A stretch of DNA of 64,000 nucleotides from Ficedula albicollis (GCF_000247815.1 NC_021683.1:7634148-7698147), one strand, 5' to 3'. Shown: positions 19,206-37,165, counted from the stretch's first letter. Program-made: numbers and translations. Notes: generated by a model not told the origin, from the letters alone.

Positions 19206-19859
19206 ATTAGAGCAGACTCTGAGGAAAGGGGTCACTCTGGTCAGTTCTGGAGGGTTTTCCCCAGCAGTCCTGGAGGGTTTCTAGGTTTCTCAGCCTGTTC
19301 TTGTGCACTTGTCTGTCCTGGCTGCGCTATCCCTAAATCCTCAAGGGACATTTCACCTGTCCTTACAGCTCCATCCCCAACCCTGGCTTTGGCATTGCAC
19401 AAAGGCCAGCAAAGTGCACTGTGCAGCGTCAGTGAGTCCAGCCTTGCCTGCTTGACCTTGGGCCAGGGGAGGGACAGGCCTGGGATCCCAAGAGGGAGGG
19501 AGGTGGCGGGAGAGAGTGTCGCGGTGCAAGGACAGGGATAGTGCTGGCCCTGAAAGCCCAAAGGCTCAGGTTTGGTACAGCAGGGAAGGTACAAAAAGCA
19601 GCACTCCAGACACCTAGCCCAGGGCATTCCCTGCCTGGGCAGGACACTTGGCTCCCTTTGTGTCATTCCACAGCCAGCAGGAAAAGTGGATCATGGGTAT
19701 GGATCAGAGCCAAGAGATTGAGGTACAGGCAGAGAATTTCTGAGAGCCAGGAGCTGATGCAAGTCCTCATGGGAACATGCGAGATAACCAAGTAGCAAAA
19801 GGCACTGGCAGAGTCCAGGGGAGAGCAGTGCAGCCATAGACAGAGCAGCATGGCAGGAC

Positions 19860-20013
19860 TCCACGTCCGCTCCCTTCTGGTCACTGGGGCCAACCGAGGC
19901 ATCGGCCTGGGACCCTGGGACTCGTCCAGCATTTCCTGAGTCCACGTCCGCTCCCTTCTGGTCACTGGGGCCAACCGAGGCATCGGCCTGGGACTCGTCC
20001 AGCATTTCCTGAG
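19860..20013 (+). repeat. 81-bp tandem duplication in dehydrogenase A exon 1
   Basis: The unit starting TCCACGTCCGCTCCC occurs at 19860 and 19941. The first copy has an extra CCCTGGGA at about 19913-19920 that shifts the frame; otherwise the copies match. It covers the codons for the nucleotide-binding TGANRGIG motif. Confidence 0.9.
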
Positions 20014-21678
20014 GATGCCAAAACCACCACAGTGGATCTTTGCAGGCTGTCGGGACCCCAAGGGACAGCGAGCACAGGTGAGGCTGGGCTGGGGGAGACT
20101 GGATCAGAACGGTGTTTGCAAGGGGCTGGAGCTTCAGTCAGGTACCTGCAGCACAGGTCAGCTGGCTTGGGATACCATTGGACCACTTGAGTATGGGATA
20201 TGTGGAGGGGAGAATGGCACAAGGCATGTATAGGAGGCACAGAACCCCATGATGTGGCAGCTGGAGCAGGTGCTGGACACAAAGTGATGCAGGGATAGAG
20301 ATGGAGTGGCATTGGCTTTTCCTGGGAAAGGCTGAGTCTCTGCACAGCCCCTCCAGCCTCTCCCTGCCTACACAGTGCCCTCTCTTTCAGGAGTTACAGA
20401 ATTTGGCCTCCAAGCACCCCAACATCATCATCATCCCGCTCGGTAGGTGCCCCGAGCTGGGGATCCTTTGCCCCAGTTCCTCTGGCGAGTGCCCAGGCTG
20501 GGCACACCCTGGGAGCCCCATGCTGGGAGGGAGCTGTGCCAAGGGGCTGCTGCCTGCGGGGCCATGGGGCACTGCCACCTCTGGGGGAACAGAGGGGACT
20601 CCCCCGTGGGGACACAGGCTCTGACCTCCCCTGTGTCGGCTCTGCAGAAGTCGCCAACCCCACCAGCATCAAGGCAGCTGCAGCCCAGGTTGGGGAGCAC
20701 CTGGGGGGCTCTGGGCTCAACCTCCTCATCAACAACGCTGGAATTGCAAGGCCAAAATCCATTGATAATGAGACACTGGAGACTATGTGTGAGGTTTACA
20801 CCACCAACACAGTTGGACCCTTGCTGATGGGCCAGGTGAGTTCCCAGTACTACAGCATAGCTCCAGAAGGAACCCTTCACATATGCTCTAGCTGGACTCT
20901 GCAGAGAGTGTGAAGTGCCAGTGGGAGGGGCTGCTGTCACTGTTCAGTTGCCCTGGTGGGCTCTCATCTGATGAGAAGTTCGTAGAGCTATGGGCTGGAG
21001 CTCAGGAACTGGAGCCTGGCAGGGAAGAGGAGGGAGGATGCCCCAGTGCTGCTGTCAGTGTTGCCCACTGGGGAAGGAGCTTCTCCCCTGCCCTGTGCTG
21101 TGTCCATGTGTGCTCCTGTTCCCTCTGTCTCCACACAGGCATTTCTGCCCTTGCTGAAGAAGGCTGCCCAGGGGAGCCCAGGCTCAGGGCTGAGCTGTAG
21201 CAAGGCTGCCATCATCAACATGTCCAGTTACGCAGGCTCCATTGAGGATATGTACGTATGGGAGTTTGGACAAGTTGTCTCCTACCGCTGCAGCAAGGTA
21301 CTGCCAGATTTTGCTGGGAGTGAGCCCAAGCATTTTCCCCCCTGAATGATCACACTCCCTTCCAACCTCTCTGTCAGTCTGTGCCTCTCTCTACGCTTTG
21401 ACTGAGCTCCTGTCTGTCCCTGGGTACTCATCACAGCACAGTTAATTGCCTGGCCCTGGGTCGTACCTCAGAGGGATGTGATACGATGTGGCTTCAACTA
21501 GGCTGGGCATCTGCACAGGGGTAGTGAGGGAGCATCATGTGCCCCATGAAGTGGCCCCCTCTGCCCTATCCCTGCCCCAGCTGTGGGGCTGGCACATGTC
21601 CCCTGGCAGCTGCCTTTCCCCTCCCACCACCATGCCCTCCCTGTCTCCCCACAGGCTGCTCTGAACATGCTGAGCAAG

Positions 21679-25635
<3,957 letters not shown>

Positions 25636-26428
25636 GCATTTCTGCCCTTGCTGAAGAAGGCTGCCCAGGGGAGCCCAGGCTCAGGGCTGAGCTGCAGCAG
25701 GGCTGCCATGGTCAATATATCCAGCATTGGCGGCTCCATTGCTTCTTCCTTTGGTTGGGACATAGTTCAAGCCACCTCATACCGCTGCAGCAAGGTACTG
25801 TCACACCTTTGCTTCCCCTACTCAGCTGTGGGTCCCCTTGCAGCCTCCCTTCCCCTCCCACCACCATGCCCTCCCTGTCTCCCCACAGGCTGCTCTGAAC
25901 ATGCTGAGCAAGTGCCAGTCCCTGGCGTACAAGGAGCACGGCATCCTCTGCGTCGCTCTCCACCCCGGCTGGGTGCAAACCGATTTGGGCGCTGCTGCTG
26001 GACACCCGGTAGGAATTCCCTGGGGGCAGGTCCATCAGAGCTCCTGTGCTGATTTTCCATGGGTGGGAGTTCGTGTCCTGAGCCCCAGCTCTGCCTGGCC
26101 AATCGCTGCTGGGGCAGCTCCCCCTGTCCTGGTCCTGGTCACTGGGTGCTGGGCATCTCCATCCCCTCAGTTCGCATCTCACTCCCTCCCCCTGGGGTTT
26201 TCAGTTTTCCATTTGCCCTGGAGCAGCTCTTTCGCTTGGAGCTCGAGCTCCAGCTGCTCCAGGGCTCTCAGCCTGGCCTTGGGCATGGTTTGCATCTCCC
26301 TCTCTGCCCCACAGCCACCTACGACAGTGGATGACAGCGTGCAAGGGATGCTGAAGGTCCTCTCCTCCCTCTCTGAGAAGGAGACCGGTGCCTTCCTGGA
26401 CTGGGAAGGGAACGTCATACCCTGGTGA
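25636..26428 (+). CDS. C-factor-like short-chain dehydrogenase/reductase B, 5' exons missing
   Basis: Exons 25636-25794, 25889-26008 and 26315-26428 correspond to exons 4-6 of gene A and end in the same GAFLDWEGNVIPW. The first visible exon differs clearly from A: GGSIASSFGWDIVQATSYRCSK replaces the A segment before the active site. The catalytic Tyr-Lys pair is kept, so this is a true paralogue and not only a copy of A. The cofactor-binding and NNAG exons are absent because poly-G replaces the sequence directly upstream. AATAAA at 26493-26498 marks the 3' end. The role is presumed the same as A. Confidence 0.85.
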
Positions 26429-26816
26429 GACACCACTTCATGATCCTGGCAGCAGGACCCTGTGACACTGCTCCCACGTTTCCCACATCCTCAATAAACT
26501 CCTGCTGAGACCCCCACCTCTGTTGAGGATTGCCAGCTCATGGGATGGCCCTTCCCAGATACCCCACTCCTCACCCCAGGATGCAGTGGTGCCCAGAGCT
26601 GCCCCAAACCCACAGCTGTCACTGGCATGCCCATGAGTGTCCCATGGCACCGTGACTGCTCTCTGGAGACCTCCCCTCCAGGAGGCACTGGAGGAGCTGG
26701 AGCAGAGCCCCTCTCCTGAGAGGAGAGAGATCTTTGAGCCCCTGCACAACTGGCTTTCCCTTGCCCAGGCTGAGCTGCCTGAGGGGCTGGGTGTCCCAGG
26801 GACCAGCTGCCCTCTC
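25812..26816 (+). repeat. 1005-bp direct repeat, copy 2
   Basis: Partner of 21679-22683. Here the intron is intact and natural, running from the donor at 25795 to the acceptor at 25888. Copy 2 is therefore likely the original arrangement and copy 1 the transferred or misassembled one. Confidence 0.85.
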
Positions 26817-27143
26817 TCCTCAGCTGGGGGATGCCTGGTCACAGCTGGGACAGAGGGACACACAGTGCTCGGGCAAAGCACAGAGATCCTGCCCAGGGCC
26901 TGGGCGAGGGGTTTGTGACTGGATGTGGAGACAGAGCAGAGAGGCATCAGCTGCCAGAGTTTACAGAGATGGGAGGGTACAGAGGGACCACAGGGAACAC
27001 ATAGCATGGGAAAGGAGAGAGAGGCTGATTCTCTCTCCCCGGTAGTGTGGGGAGGGCTGAGGGTAAGCAGGGGTGACCATGCAGAGTGGTGAGCCAGTGA
27101 GCAGAGGCTGCAGCATGGGCAAGAGGTGCCGTCCATTTGTCCA
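26817..27143. other. Gap between convergent dehydrogenase genes B and C
   Basis: About 330 bases with no supported gene. It must hold the 3' UTR of gene C on the minus strand; I see no clear polyadenylation signal. Confidence 0.4.
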
Positions 27144-30100
27144 TCACCAGGGCAGGCTGTTCCCTTCCCAGTCGAGGAAGGCTCCAGAGCTGTCCTGTGA
27201 GAGGCTGGCCAGCACAGTCAGGATGCCTCTCACGCTGTGCTCCACTGTCAGCAGTGCCTGCAGAAAAGGACAATGGGCTGTAACAGAGAGCAGCTCTTGG
27301 GGAGGGAGCATACCCAGGAGCAGCATCCTTGGTGCCACACCTCTGTTCTCCAGGCTGGGCTGGAGATACAGGGCTGGCTATCCCATGTACTCATTATGTT
27401 GCAGCTTGCTGCCTGCTCCCTGCCTGCTCTGCTCCATGGTCCTGGCAGCCCACAGCATCACACAAGATTCCCTAAGTGCCCCTGCTCTCCCCAAGATATG
27501 GGGATTCAGTGGGGGCCCCTGCACAGCCCAGTACCTGCTCTGTGCCCATGTCAGTCTTCACCCAGCCAGGATGGATGGCACAACACAAGATCCCCTTGTC
27601 CTGGAGTTCTGCAGCCAAGCACCTCGTCACCATGTTCTGGGCAGCCTGGAAGAGGCACAGCCCTGCCAGCACAACCGGGGGAGTGGGTGGGCAGGAGAGA
27701 AGACATTTCCCATCCACAAAATGGCTGTGGAGGTGGGAAATGGGACTTGGTCCTGGGACAAAGCATCAGCATAACCTGATTGAAAGGCTCAATCCCGGCT
27801 GCTGCTCTCCCAGTCTCTGTGCTTCAGCCTGGCAGAATGAGGCAGGGGCTGGGTGGTTGGGGCAGGGGGTGATCCATGGGCTCCCTCCCCTCCACGGGCA
27901 CCGTGCCTGGGACAGCATCTCCAGCACCTCCCCTGGCACCTCACCTTGCTGGCCCGGTACGGGTACATGGGGGCCTCTGGCACCCTGAGGTGCCTGGGGC
28001 AGCATCTCCAGCACCTCCCCTGGCACCTCACCTTGCTGGCCCGGTACGGGTCCATGGGGGCCTCTGGCACCCTGAGGCACAGCCCGATGGAGCCCAGTTT
28101 GGTGGAGATGTTGATGACACCGGCCCTGCTGCAGCTCAGACCCTCCTTCCCTGTGCCCTTCGCCGCCTGCTCCAGGAGCGGCAGAAATTCCTGATGCAAA
28201 GACACCAATTCTCCATCAATATGCAACAGAACCCCAATTTAAGGATCATCCTGGAGGGCTCTGTCACAGACTGTGAACAAGCAGCTGGACAGACACTTCT
28301 GACAGAAGTGCAGGGGATGGGAGATGCCCCAAGGAGGGGCCAGGCTCCAGCCTTTCCCCTCCCCAGGAAAGGAGTGAGCCAGCACAGTGAGCCTGGTGCA
28401 GGCAAGTGCTCCAGGTGGGGAAGAGCCAGGCGTGGGGGCTGCTGGGCTGGGCTCAGATGCTGAGCTCCTCTGAGTAGGCAGGGGACATCCACGCAGGTGA
28501 CCTTATTCCCACCAGGGAACATCTTCCCAAGCAGTAGAAACCCAAAAGGTCCAGTCATACCTTGACAACCTGGAGTGGCCCAACCACATTGGTGGCAAAC
28601 ACATCGAGCATCTCCTGCGAGTCCAGGGAGTGCAGTGTGGCGTGGGAGCTGATGCCTGCATTGTTGATGAGCAGGTTCAGGCCCTGGTCCTTCAGATGAT
28701 ACCCCACAGCCCGCACGGCCCCTTGGATGCTGGGCAAATTCACTGTGTCTGCCAGGGAAAAAGCAAAGTGAAGGATAGCTCTGATGGGTCACACAGCACC
28801 CACTGAAAATTGTGCTGTGGCTGGAACCAGCACTTCTTATCCAGAAAGCATGCAGCAGGTTTAGCAGATTAAGCACATTGGAATGAGCAGCAGTTTGTCC
28901 TCACCTCTTGGTTTTGCAGCCTCAGATGAATTAAACCTTAATTCAACTCATTTTGGGTCATGTGGGGGCTACTGGTAGGAAGAACTTGTCTGTATTTGCT
29001 TTCTGTATTCAAGGAATTTATGATCTTACAAGGGATGCTTGGTCCTTGCACACTGAGACTGCCAGGTTTATTTCCACAGGGCTTTTTTGCTTCATGCCAT
29101 CACCCACAAGGTTTTGGAGCTGACAAATGAGCTGAGGTAACTACAAGCAATAAAAGATTTGGGATGTAGCCTGCATTATTTGGTTGCAGGTTCTGAGTCT
29201 GAACTTCCCTATCCCTACTGACCAAGTTGTGGGGACACTCCTCTCAAGCAACAAGGCACAACTGAAATTGGGCTAACAGGGATAAGCATCCCCAGTGCCT
29301 TCCTCTTTGCTTAAATACTGGTATAGCTTTTGAAATTCTGCCATGTTTTAATTGCAGGATTTTTGTGACTCAGGCAATAAAAGTGGTGGTTTTTAAAGTT
29401 TGTGTCCAGCTGTCAGGGTTGCTTGTTAAGATTTACATCCTGTCCTGGATACTCACCAGCTGAAGTGGCTGTAGTTTGTTTGTTTTAAAGGGTCATCTAA
29501 ATACCTTCAGAATGTGAAACAGGCTGGTTAGGCCAACATTAAATTTTATGTATTGCCTTTTAATACCTCAGGTACACCACAGAGCCCTTAAAAGCATGAA
29601 TGTTCACGTGTATGGGCAGGTTGAAGTGTGCCCTTGTTACCATGCACATTTCTGTGCCTGTTTTTTGCAGATGCCAATGTGATGAGCCTGCTGGGAGTGG
29701 GGGACTGCAGAGCTAGATTCCTTTTTTTTTTTGCAACACTTTGGCCCCTGAGCTTTGTTTCTGTTCTCATGCTTAGAAAAGAGCGACTTAACAAAGGTTT
29801 CCAAGGCTGAAGATTTCTTTCTTGGAATATTTTATACACTGATGGGCAGCAAAAAAAATCCTTTTTCCTGGCATTTTTAATTAGCCTGATGTCTTTACAG
29901 TGGTAAGCAAGTATGTGAGTGGCATGGGACCTGTTGCTACCTTGTGTTGTGCAGTGCTGACTTTTGTAGAGCTGTCCTGAAAACATTTGAGAGGAATACC
30001 ATGGGAAAATCAGCTACGGGGCTGCTATAAGAGGAAGGAATTAGAGAGGATAAATCACAGAGCATTTTGGAGTTACTTCTTTGGACAACGATGGGATGAA

Positions 30101-32518
30101 GTTCAAGGTTCTGTCACTCCCCACGTGTGAGGGATCTTTTGGTCACCTGGTGAATGATTAACTGCTCTGTTTGAATTAGCTGAGTCATTGCTCCAAGGCA
30201 AGTGGGACTAACACATTTTTAGTCTTTAGCCCCAAAATTTACTGAAATAACAAACTCCTGTCTCCCTGGAAGAAATAAGGGTGGGAAAGAAAGAGAGAGA
30301 ATGAAGTGACAAATCTTACACATCTTTGAGTAATTTTTTTAACTTTTCTTTCTGAAAAGTCCATGTCTGTTACCGGTTTGAAGACAACCCTTCCTTATTA
30401 TGGAGCAAGAGAGCTTGAAGCAGCTTATCTTTTTAAGAAATATCTTGTTGCTGTTGATATTTAAGAGCTTTTAAGCTTATTTTCACTTAATTGACAGTCT
30501 GGGGCTTGGGGTATATATTTTTAGTAAAGATTGTTTGTGTAGTGGCCAGTCCCTTGAGGCGTCTCTTTTATGTTGGCCATGCTCTTCCCATCAGGTACAG
30601 TCAGCTCACAGCTCACAGCTCACAGCTTATTTATTTCTTATTCCAGAGAAGGTGTTTTATTTTAATAATCTACTTAATAGCAAAAGAGAGATTTGCTACC
30701 TCTTTGTAGTAAAGCATGAATTCAAAAATGTCTTATTTTCTATTTAAAAACTGAACTTGAACTGAAGTTAATTGAACTTTTCAGGTGCTGTTAAACAAAT
30801 AAATAGGTAGGTAGATAGGTACAGTACAATAGCCTTGATTCTGTTTTCTTATTATTGGCTCCAATAAAATGAAATACAAGTATGTAGAAGCTCTGGCTGC
30901 TTCCCACATCACTTATTACAGCAATGGCAATCCTAGTGCAGGCACTTTCCCAAAACATTTCTTTTGGATTTGGGTGTTCTTTTAATTGTTCATTAATAAA
31001 AGCAGCCCCCACTCCCTCAGAAACAGGGGAACACAGGAAATCTCTGCTCCTCAAGGCACATCTTCAGCCTGGTGCTCCTTATGTCCCCACTCTTCACCCA
31101 AATACTGTCCTCCCCAGTGAGATGATGTCCCTGTCCAGCACCCTGGAAAATTCTTTCCTGTGAATACCCCAACTTTGCCAACTCCAAATGCCAGCCTGGC
31201 TGTTCTCCCTATGCTGTCTAGGTTCATTTGCTGCCTTGTGCTTCTCCCAAATGCTAATGAAAAAGGTTACTGAGTTTGGTCTGCATCCACAGAAGGGAGG
31301 AATGGCCAAGAGGACATTTCCCCAGTCCAGACTTTGTACATCCCATGTCTCTGGGTCAAAGCATCAGCCTGGGACACCAGCCTGGGCAGATTTCCCACAT
31401 GTCATTTTCATCTATTTTTTCTCCCGTTTTTACCAGATCCCAAACCAACCCTCCTACTTAGGAACCATGCAGGCAGTTACTGTGCCCCGCCTTGCTTCAC
31501 TTTGTGAACCCATGTGTCCCAGCCCAAAACCTGGGCACTGTATTTAGCATCTTTGGGAAGAGACATCATGCCTTTCCCATGAAACTTGCTCAGCTGAGGT
31601 GTCCAGACCCACCTCTGCCTCCTCTGAAGCCAGTTTGACTGCTCCAGCCAGAGTACAGCCTAATTTGGGGGCAGAAAATTGCCTAGGTGTGCATGGATCC
31701 CTCCCCATGGATCCCTCCCCACGGATCCCTCCCCACCTGGCAGGGCTAGAGCTTCCTGCAAAAGCTGCCCCTGGTCCCACCTCTGAAGTCAGCAAAGAGC
31801 TGGAAGCAATGTTGGGTGCAAAGAGAAAGGTTGCTTCATACCTAGCTGGACCAGTTTGATGCTGGAGTGCTGGGCAGCTAATTCTTGCAGGGCCTGGAAA
31901 TAAGGTGATGGAGCAAGGGAGGAGGTTAGAAGCCACTGGCTGCATGGTCAGGTGTCCCAGCCCTGGTCCCAGGTCACTGAGCCAGGGTGGCTTTGCTTTC
32001 TTTGGGGAAAGAGCACAGGGCCATTTCCAGTGGATGGGGTAGGGTAGTAACCCCACAGCCACAGGAGAATGGTGCTGCTGGGTTTAGGAACTGCCCCCCA
32101 TCCTGAGCAATCCCAGCACAGAAAAGGGGTTGGCTGGCCATTGGCACAGCCAGGAGCGAGTGATGAAGACATGTCAGCCACTCCAACCTCATCCCACCCG
32201 GCCACATTGGTACAGCCTCATCCAGGGAGCTGGGGGGTTATGGGAGCCCCAGAGCACCTCTGCCCCAACCCTGGGCTACCCAGCCAGGTCAGCAAGCCAC
32301 CAGGGCTGCGGGGACAGCAGGTCCCTGCTGCACACCTGGCCCAGCCCCATCCCGTTCCCTGTGCCCGCACTGACCTTCCCTCCTGGGCCCTGGGGGTGGC
32401 GGCAGGTGGCAAAGACGTGCTGGGGGGGCCGGGGGCTGGCGGCCAGCCGCCGCACCAGCTCCAGCCCGATGCCGCGGCTGGAGCCCGTCACCAGCACGCT
32501 GCGAGCCAGCGCGGCCAT
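27144..32518 (-). CDS. C-factor-like short-chain dehydrogenase/reductase C
   Basis: Complete six-exon SDR: 32518-32375, 31893-31842, 28742-28561, 28190-28032, 27645-27535 and 27257-27144, joining in phase to 253 residues. The start MAALARSVLVTGSSRGIG places the cofactor loop at residues 11-18. LLINNAG, PYRASK (catalytic Tyr and Lys) and HPGWVKTDMG follow, and the end GAFLDWEGNSLPW resembles A and B. It is a diverged paralogue, convergent with A and B. Intron 2 is about 3.1 kb and AT-rich, unlike the compact introns elsewhere. The start region is CpG-rich. Predicted cytosolic NADP(H)-dependent carbonyl reductase; the substrate cannot be read from sequence. Confidence 0.9.
27905..28078 (-). repeat. 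87-bp tandem duplication over the exon 4 donor of dehydrogenase C
   Basis: The period is 87 bases. Each unit holds the exon end (coding PMDPYRASK in the upstream copy, PMYPYRASK in the other), the GT donor and intron bases. The extra copy lies in the intron and is preceded by an AG, so it could be read as a second mini-exon. Confidence 0.88.
28743..31841. other. Large AT-rich intron of dehydrogenase C
   Basis: No gene seen. Minor tandem motifs occur: CAGCTCA x4 near 30602-30629, TAGG/TAGA steps near 30804-30822, and GGATCCCTCCCCA x3 near 31695-31736. Composition is clearly more AT-rich than the neighbouring genes. Confidence 0.5.
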
Positions 32519-34430
32519 GGCCCCGGCTCTGCGCCGGCCGGCGACACGCGCCAGGGCTGCCGCCTGCTTGGCGTAAAAAGGAGCCCGGCACAGCCCAGGG
32601 TGTGGCTCTGGGCACCCATGGGGACTGGGACAGTGCCAGCACCTGGCCCCTCACCTGCCCCAAACGGATCCAGGGTCCCAGGAGGACCAAGGGCTTCCTG
32701 CATTTGGCACATGGGGCTGTGTCACTTGCACTGCTCAGATTCCCACCACTGTGCTCCTCTAAAGCCCCAGCTCTTAGAGTCTCTGTAATAGCAGAAGGAT
32801 CCACCTCTTCCACAGGCTTGGAAGAGCACTACCAGGAAGAGGAGAACAGGTTCAAATCTGGCTGTGGCCAGCAATCTCCTAGTTTGGGGGGTGAGTTTGG
32901 AATAGTTGAATTCTGAGATGCTAATCCAAAGTCCAGCCTGGGAAGCATAGGGAGTGCAGTCTGTATACTGCGAGTTCCATTCCTGCCAACACTCCCCACC
33001 AGAGCATCCAGGAGCCAGCAGAGAAGGACCCCCACTCCCTGTAGCTTTGACCACCCACTGCTGGGGCTTCAAGCTCACATTCATCATCTTCCTCCTTGCT
33101 GGAGGACAATGCTGGATGCTTATAAGCCCAAGAAGTGCATGTAAAAGCAAGGCTCCTTCAACCCAAGTCAGCCTAGGGGCATGAAGTTTTAGGATGCAGA
33201 AGTGTTAAAAGAAGCAAAGAGCTGCCATGCAAAAAGCCTTAGCTAAACAGAAGAATTGCGACAACATGAATATGAGGTGTGGGAGGAAAAAAGAAGAGGA
33301 GAGTAGTGGGGGTGGGTCCATCCCATCTGGATATGCCTTGTGGCACATACCTGTTGCTCAGTGTGGAAGGAGGGACAGAAGTCTCTATTTCCCAAGTAGC
33401 TGAGTAGTTCCACGTTTTACAATCACCAAAGAAACATTCAGGAGATTGCAAAGGGCCGCCACGTTTGGAAGATGAGCTTTCAGGTGACACAGATCATCAA
33501 GGGCAACAAGCAGTGATGTTTCCTTCCATAGTGGTGGACAGACTACAGCGCCCATGAGAGGTAAGCATGCTGGGTGTGGATTTGGATGGTGTTGGAGTCA
33601 GACCTGCTGTAGCAAACGTTCTTGCAGGTGTAATCACCTGTACAAATAATTGCACTGCACAGACTTGCCTGCTCCACCAGCAGCATCCAGAGCAGAGCTC
33701 CCATTAGGAACAAATTAGACTAGGGTTTCCTCTTCTCCCTCCAGGCTCCTCGGGAAGGAAATAACAGGAACAAGTGAAGAGGGCTGCAGGACCAGGAATG
33801 GCTATGGGCCAGTGCCAAGCAGGGGAGTGACGCTTGGAAAGGGCTGACCGATAGTAGCCAAGGACAGCAGCACAGGCACACTCATGGCTTAAGGATCACA
33901 GCTCAGGGCCAGAAAGCATGCACCAGGGAAGAGATGAGACCAGGCTACAAAATCCCAATGTGACAGAGGCACCTGGGAACCATCCAGGTTAGAGAGGAAC
34001 TGAGAGAACTCTACTCCAAGGCCCATCAGGAGGAGCAGGATCAGCAATGACTTCAGAGCGGGGTGCCCAGGGCTTGAACTTGACCCCAAAACCCTCCAGT
34101 GACCCCGCAGACTTCCCAGACCCCCTTTCCATGCTTGACTGTCCTCAGAGTGATTGTTTCTGTCAGCGTGGCACCTCCCCTGCATACAGGCTGTGCCCCT
34201 TGGCTGGGTCCACAAGGCCCGCGACGGGAGCCATGCAGTGACCCCTCCTGCATCTCATAGCCTTGACCCTGACCCCGCAGACCCCTGCAAAGACCCTGTA
34301 GCCATTACACCCCCGGCAGGGCTTTGTTCACCACTGCAGCACCCCAGCTCAGCACCCTGAGCCAGCTCCTGGCTGAGCCCCACAGCTCCCCGCTCCCTGC
34401 ATGGGAGCAGCCAGCATCGCTGCTGCAAAA
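32519..34430. other. Intergenic stretch between dehydrogenase C and the AARS1 promoter
   Basis: CpG-rich just upstream of the gene C start (32519-32570), then ordinary sequence. No exon, RNA gene or named repeat that I can support. Confidence 0.4.
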
Positions 34431-34435
34431 TGCGA

Positions 34436-34966
34436 AATGTGTCAGTCGGTATTATCCTAGTCAGGCTGTTCTTTGATGTAAGACCTTTGTATACTTTCAA
34501 GCCTAATCAGCAGGAAAGGAGACCTAATCGCTGGAAGAGGCAGCAGCTAGCATCCCTCACTCAAGGACATCCTGGAACTAACAAGATTTAGGGATTGCTA
34601 ACTTGGCAAAATACTCCAGTATTCTGACAATCCAGTGTATTTTAGAGCTAAACTACCTTCATTGTAACAGTAAAAATAACACCTACAGATCAAAAAGACC
34701 CTTCCCCCGAGCCTGAGCAGAAGTTAGCTGGGGTTACATGATTTGTATGGAAGGTGTTAGTCAATCCTAACAGAAAGGCTGTGTTTGGGAAGTTACTAAT
34801 CCTGAATTTTTGTGTATAAATTACAGCATGGAAAGTCCGGTGGGGTGTGGTGGATTTGTGGAAAACCACTGAGCACCCAGGCTGGGGCAGATCTGAAATA
34901 AACAATGTCTCACTCGAGTGTGTCATTATCGGCTCGTTGCGCACCAGAGAACGAATTTGAATTTTG
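34436..34966 (+). mobile_element. Possible solitary LTR next to the AARS1 CpG island
   Basis: A roughly 530-bp block starting TGTGTCAGTCGG and containing AATAAA at about 34897 followed by 'tgtctcactcgagtgtgtca' and 'gttgcgcaccagagaacg', which looks like an LTR R/U5 end. No second LTR or retroviral gene nearby. The ends are uncertain. Confidence 0.35.
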
Positions 34967-35069
34967 GAGCAACATCCCTGCGCCGGCAGGGCGGGCACCC
35001 CTAAAATGGCGGCGCCCGATGAGGCTTCAGCCCGCCCGCGTCACGTGACCGCGGTGTCCCGCCATTGCA
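34967..35069 (+). promoter_or_regulatory. CpG-island promoter, probable AARS1 promoter (left part)
   Basis: GC- and CpG-rich. AAAATGGCGGC at 35003-35013 is a full YY1-type site, typical just downstream of housekeeping start sites. GTCACGTGAC at 35040-35049 is a palindromic E-box of the USF/MYC/TFE3 type. Further CpG-rich sequence resumes at 36281-36400 after poly-G. The non-coding first exon of AARS1 probably lies in or next to the masked part. This is inference from motifs and position. Confidence 0.6.
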
Positions 35070-36280
<1,211 letters not shown>

Positions 36281-36464
36281 CGCTGGTCGCGCCCCATGCG
36301 GGCCCACGGAGGGATGCCGGGCGGCCGGCGGCGCTGCCGGACACCGCTCTGCCCTCACCCCTCCTCGGGCGCCGGAGAGCGGGGGTGTCTGGGCAGAGGC
36401 TGTCATAGGTCCTGGGGCCGCTGCTGTGCTTGGTTCTCCCCTCCTCGGTCCTTCCCTCCTGCAG

Positions 36465-36530
36465 CATCGAGGTTGGACTCGATGATCCCAGAAGACTTGA
36501 CCAATCTAATTGATTCTGTGCTGTGAACGC
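36465..36530 (+). mobile_element. Short CR1 3' terminus
   Basis: 'gaggttggactcgatgatcc' followed by 'gaccaatctaattgattctg' is the extreme CR1 3' end. Confidence 0.7.
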
Positions 36531-36794
36531 TCCCAGGCCGTGCTCCTTGGGGCATTCCCGTGTCCCGCGCCGCAGCAGGCTGCTGGGATCTCGCCTGCCG
36601 CCGTGGATCCGCATTGCGCTGAGCTGCCAGGGACAGCCCTGTGTGCCCGCAGTCCTCCAGGCTGTCACTGCCTCTGGTGTGCGTGTGGGGATGTGGGTCC
36701 CCTCAGGGAAGGCTTTTAGGATTCCCTGGAACTGGCTCTGCTTTGAGCAGGGAGGGTGGACAAGGTTATAATTAGGGGTCATTTTCAAACTTGG

Positions 36795-37165
36795 CTATTC
36801 TATGATTTAGTCACTGAATCACGGAATGGTTTGGATTGGAAGGTACCTGAAAGCCCACCTGATTCTAACACCCCTGTCATAGGCAGGGACACCTTCCACT
36901 ACACAATGATGCTCCAAGCCCCATTCAACCTGTCCTTGAACACTTCTGAGGATGCAGAAGCCACATCTCTTGGCAACCTGTGCCAAGTCTGTACCACCCA
37001 TGTAAGGAAGAATTTCTTCCTGATATCTAACCTAAATCTCTCCTCTTCCAGTTTAAAACTGTTCCTCCTTGTCATATCATTCTCTGCCTATGTAAAAAGT
37101 TGCTATTCATAATTTTTAAGGAGGGCTGTAATGATGTCTCCTCACTCTGCATTTAATCACTTTGA
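36795..37165 (-). mobile_element. CR1 retroposon, minus orientation
   Basis: Reverse-complement CR1 phrases: 'atcacggaatggtttggatt', 'agggacaccttccactacac', 'cattcaacctgtccttgaac' and 'gaagaatttcttcctgatat'. It lies in the first AARS1 intron. Confidence 0.88.
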
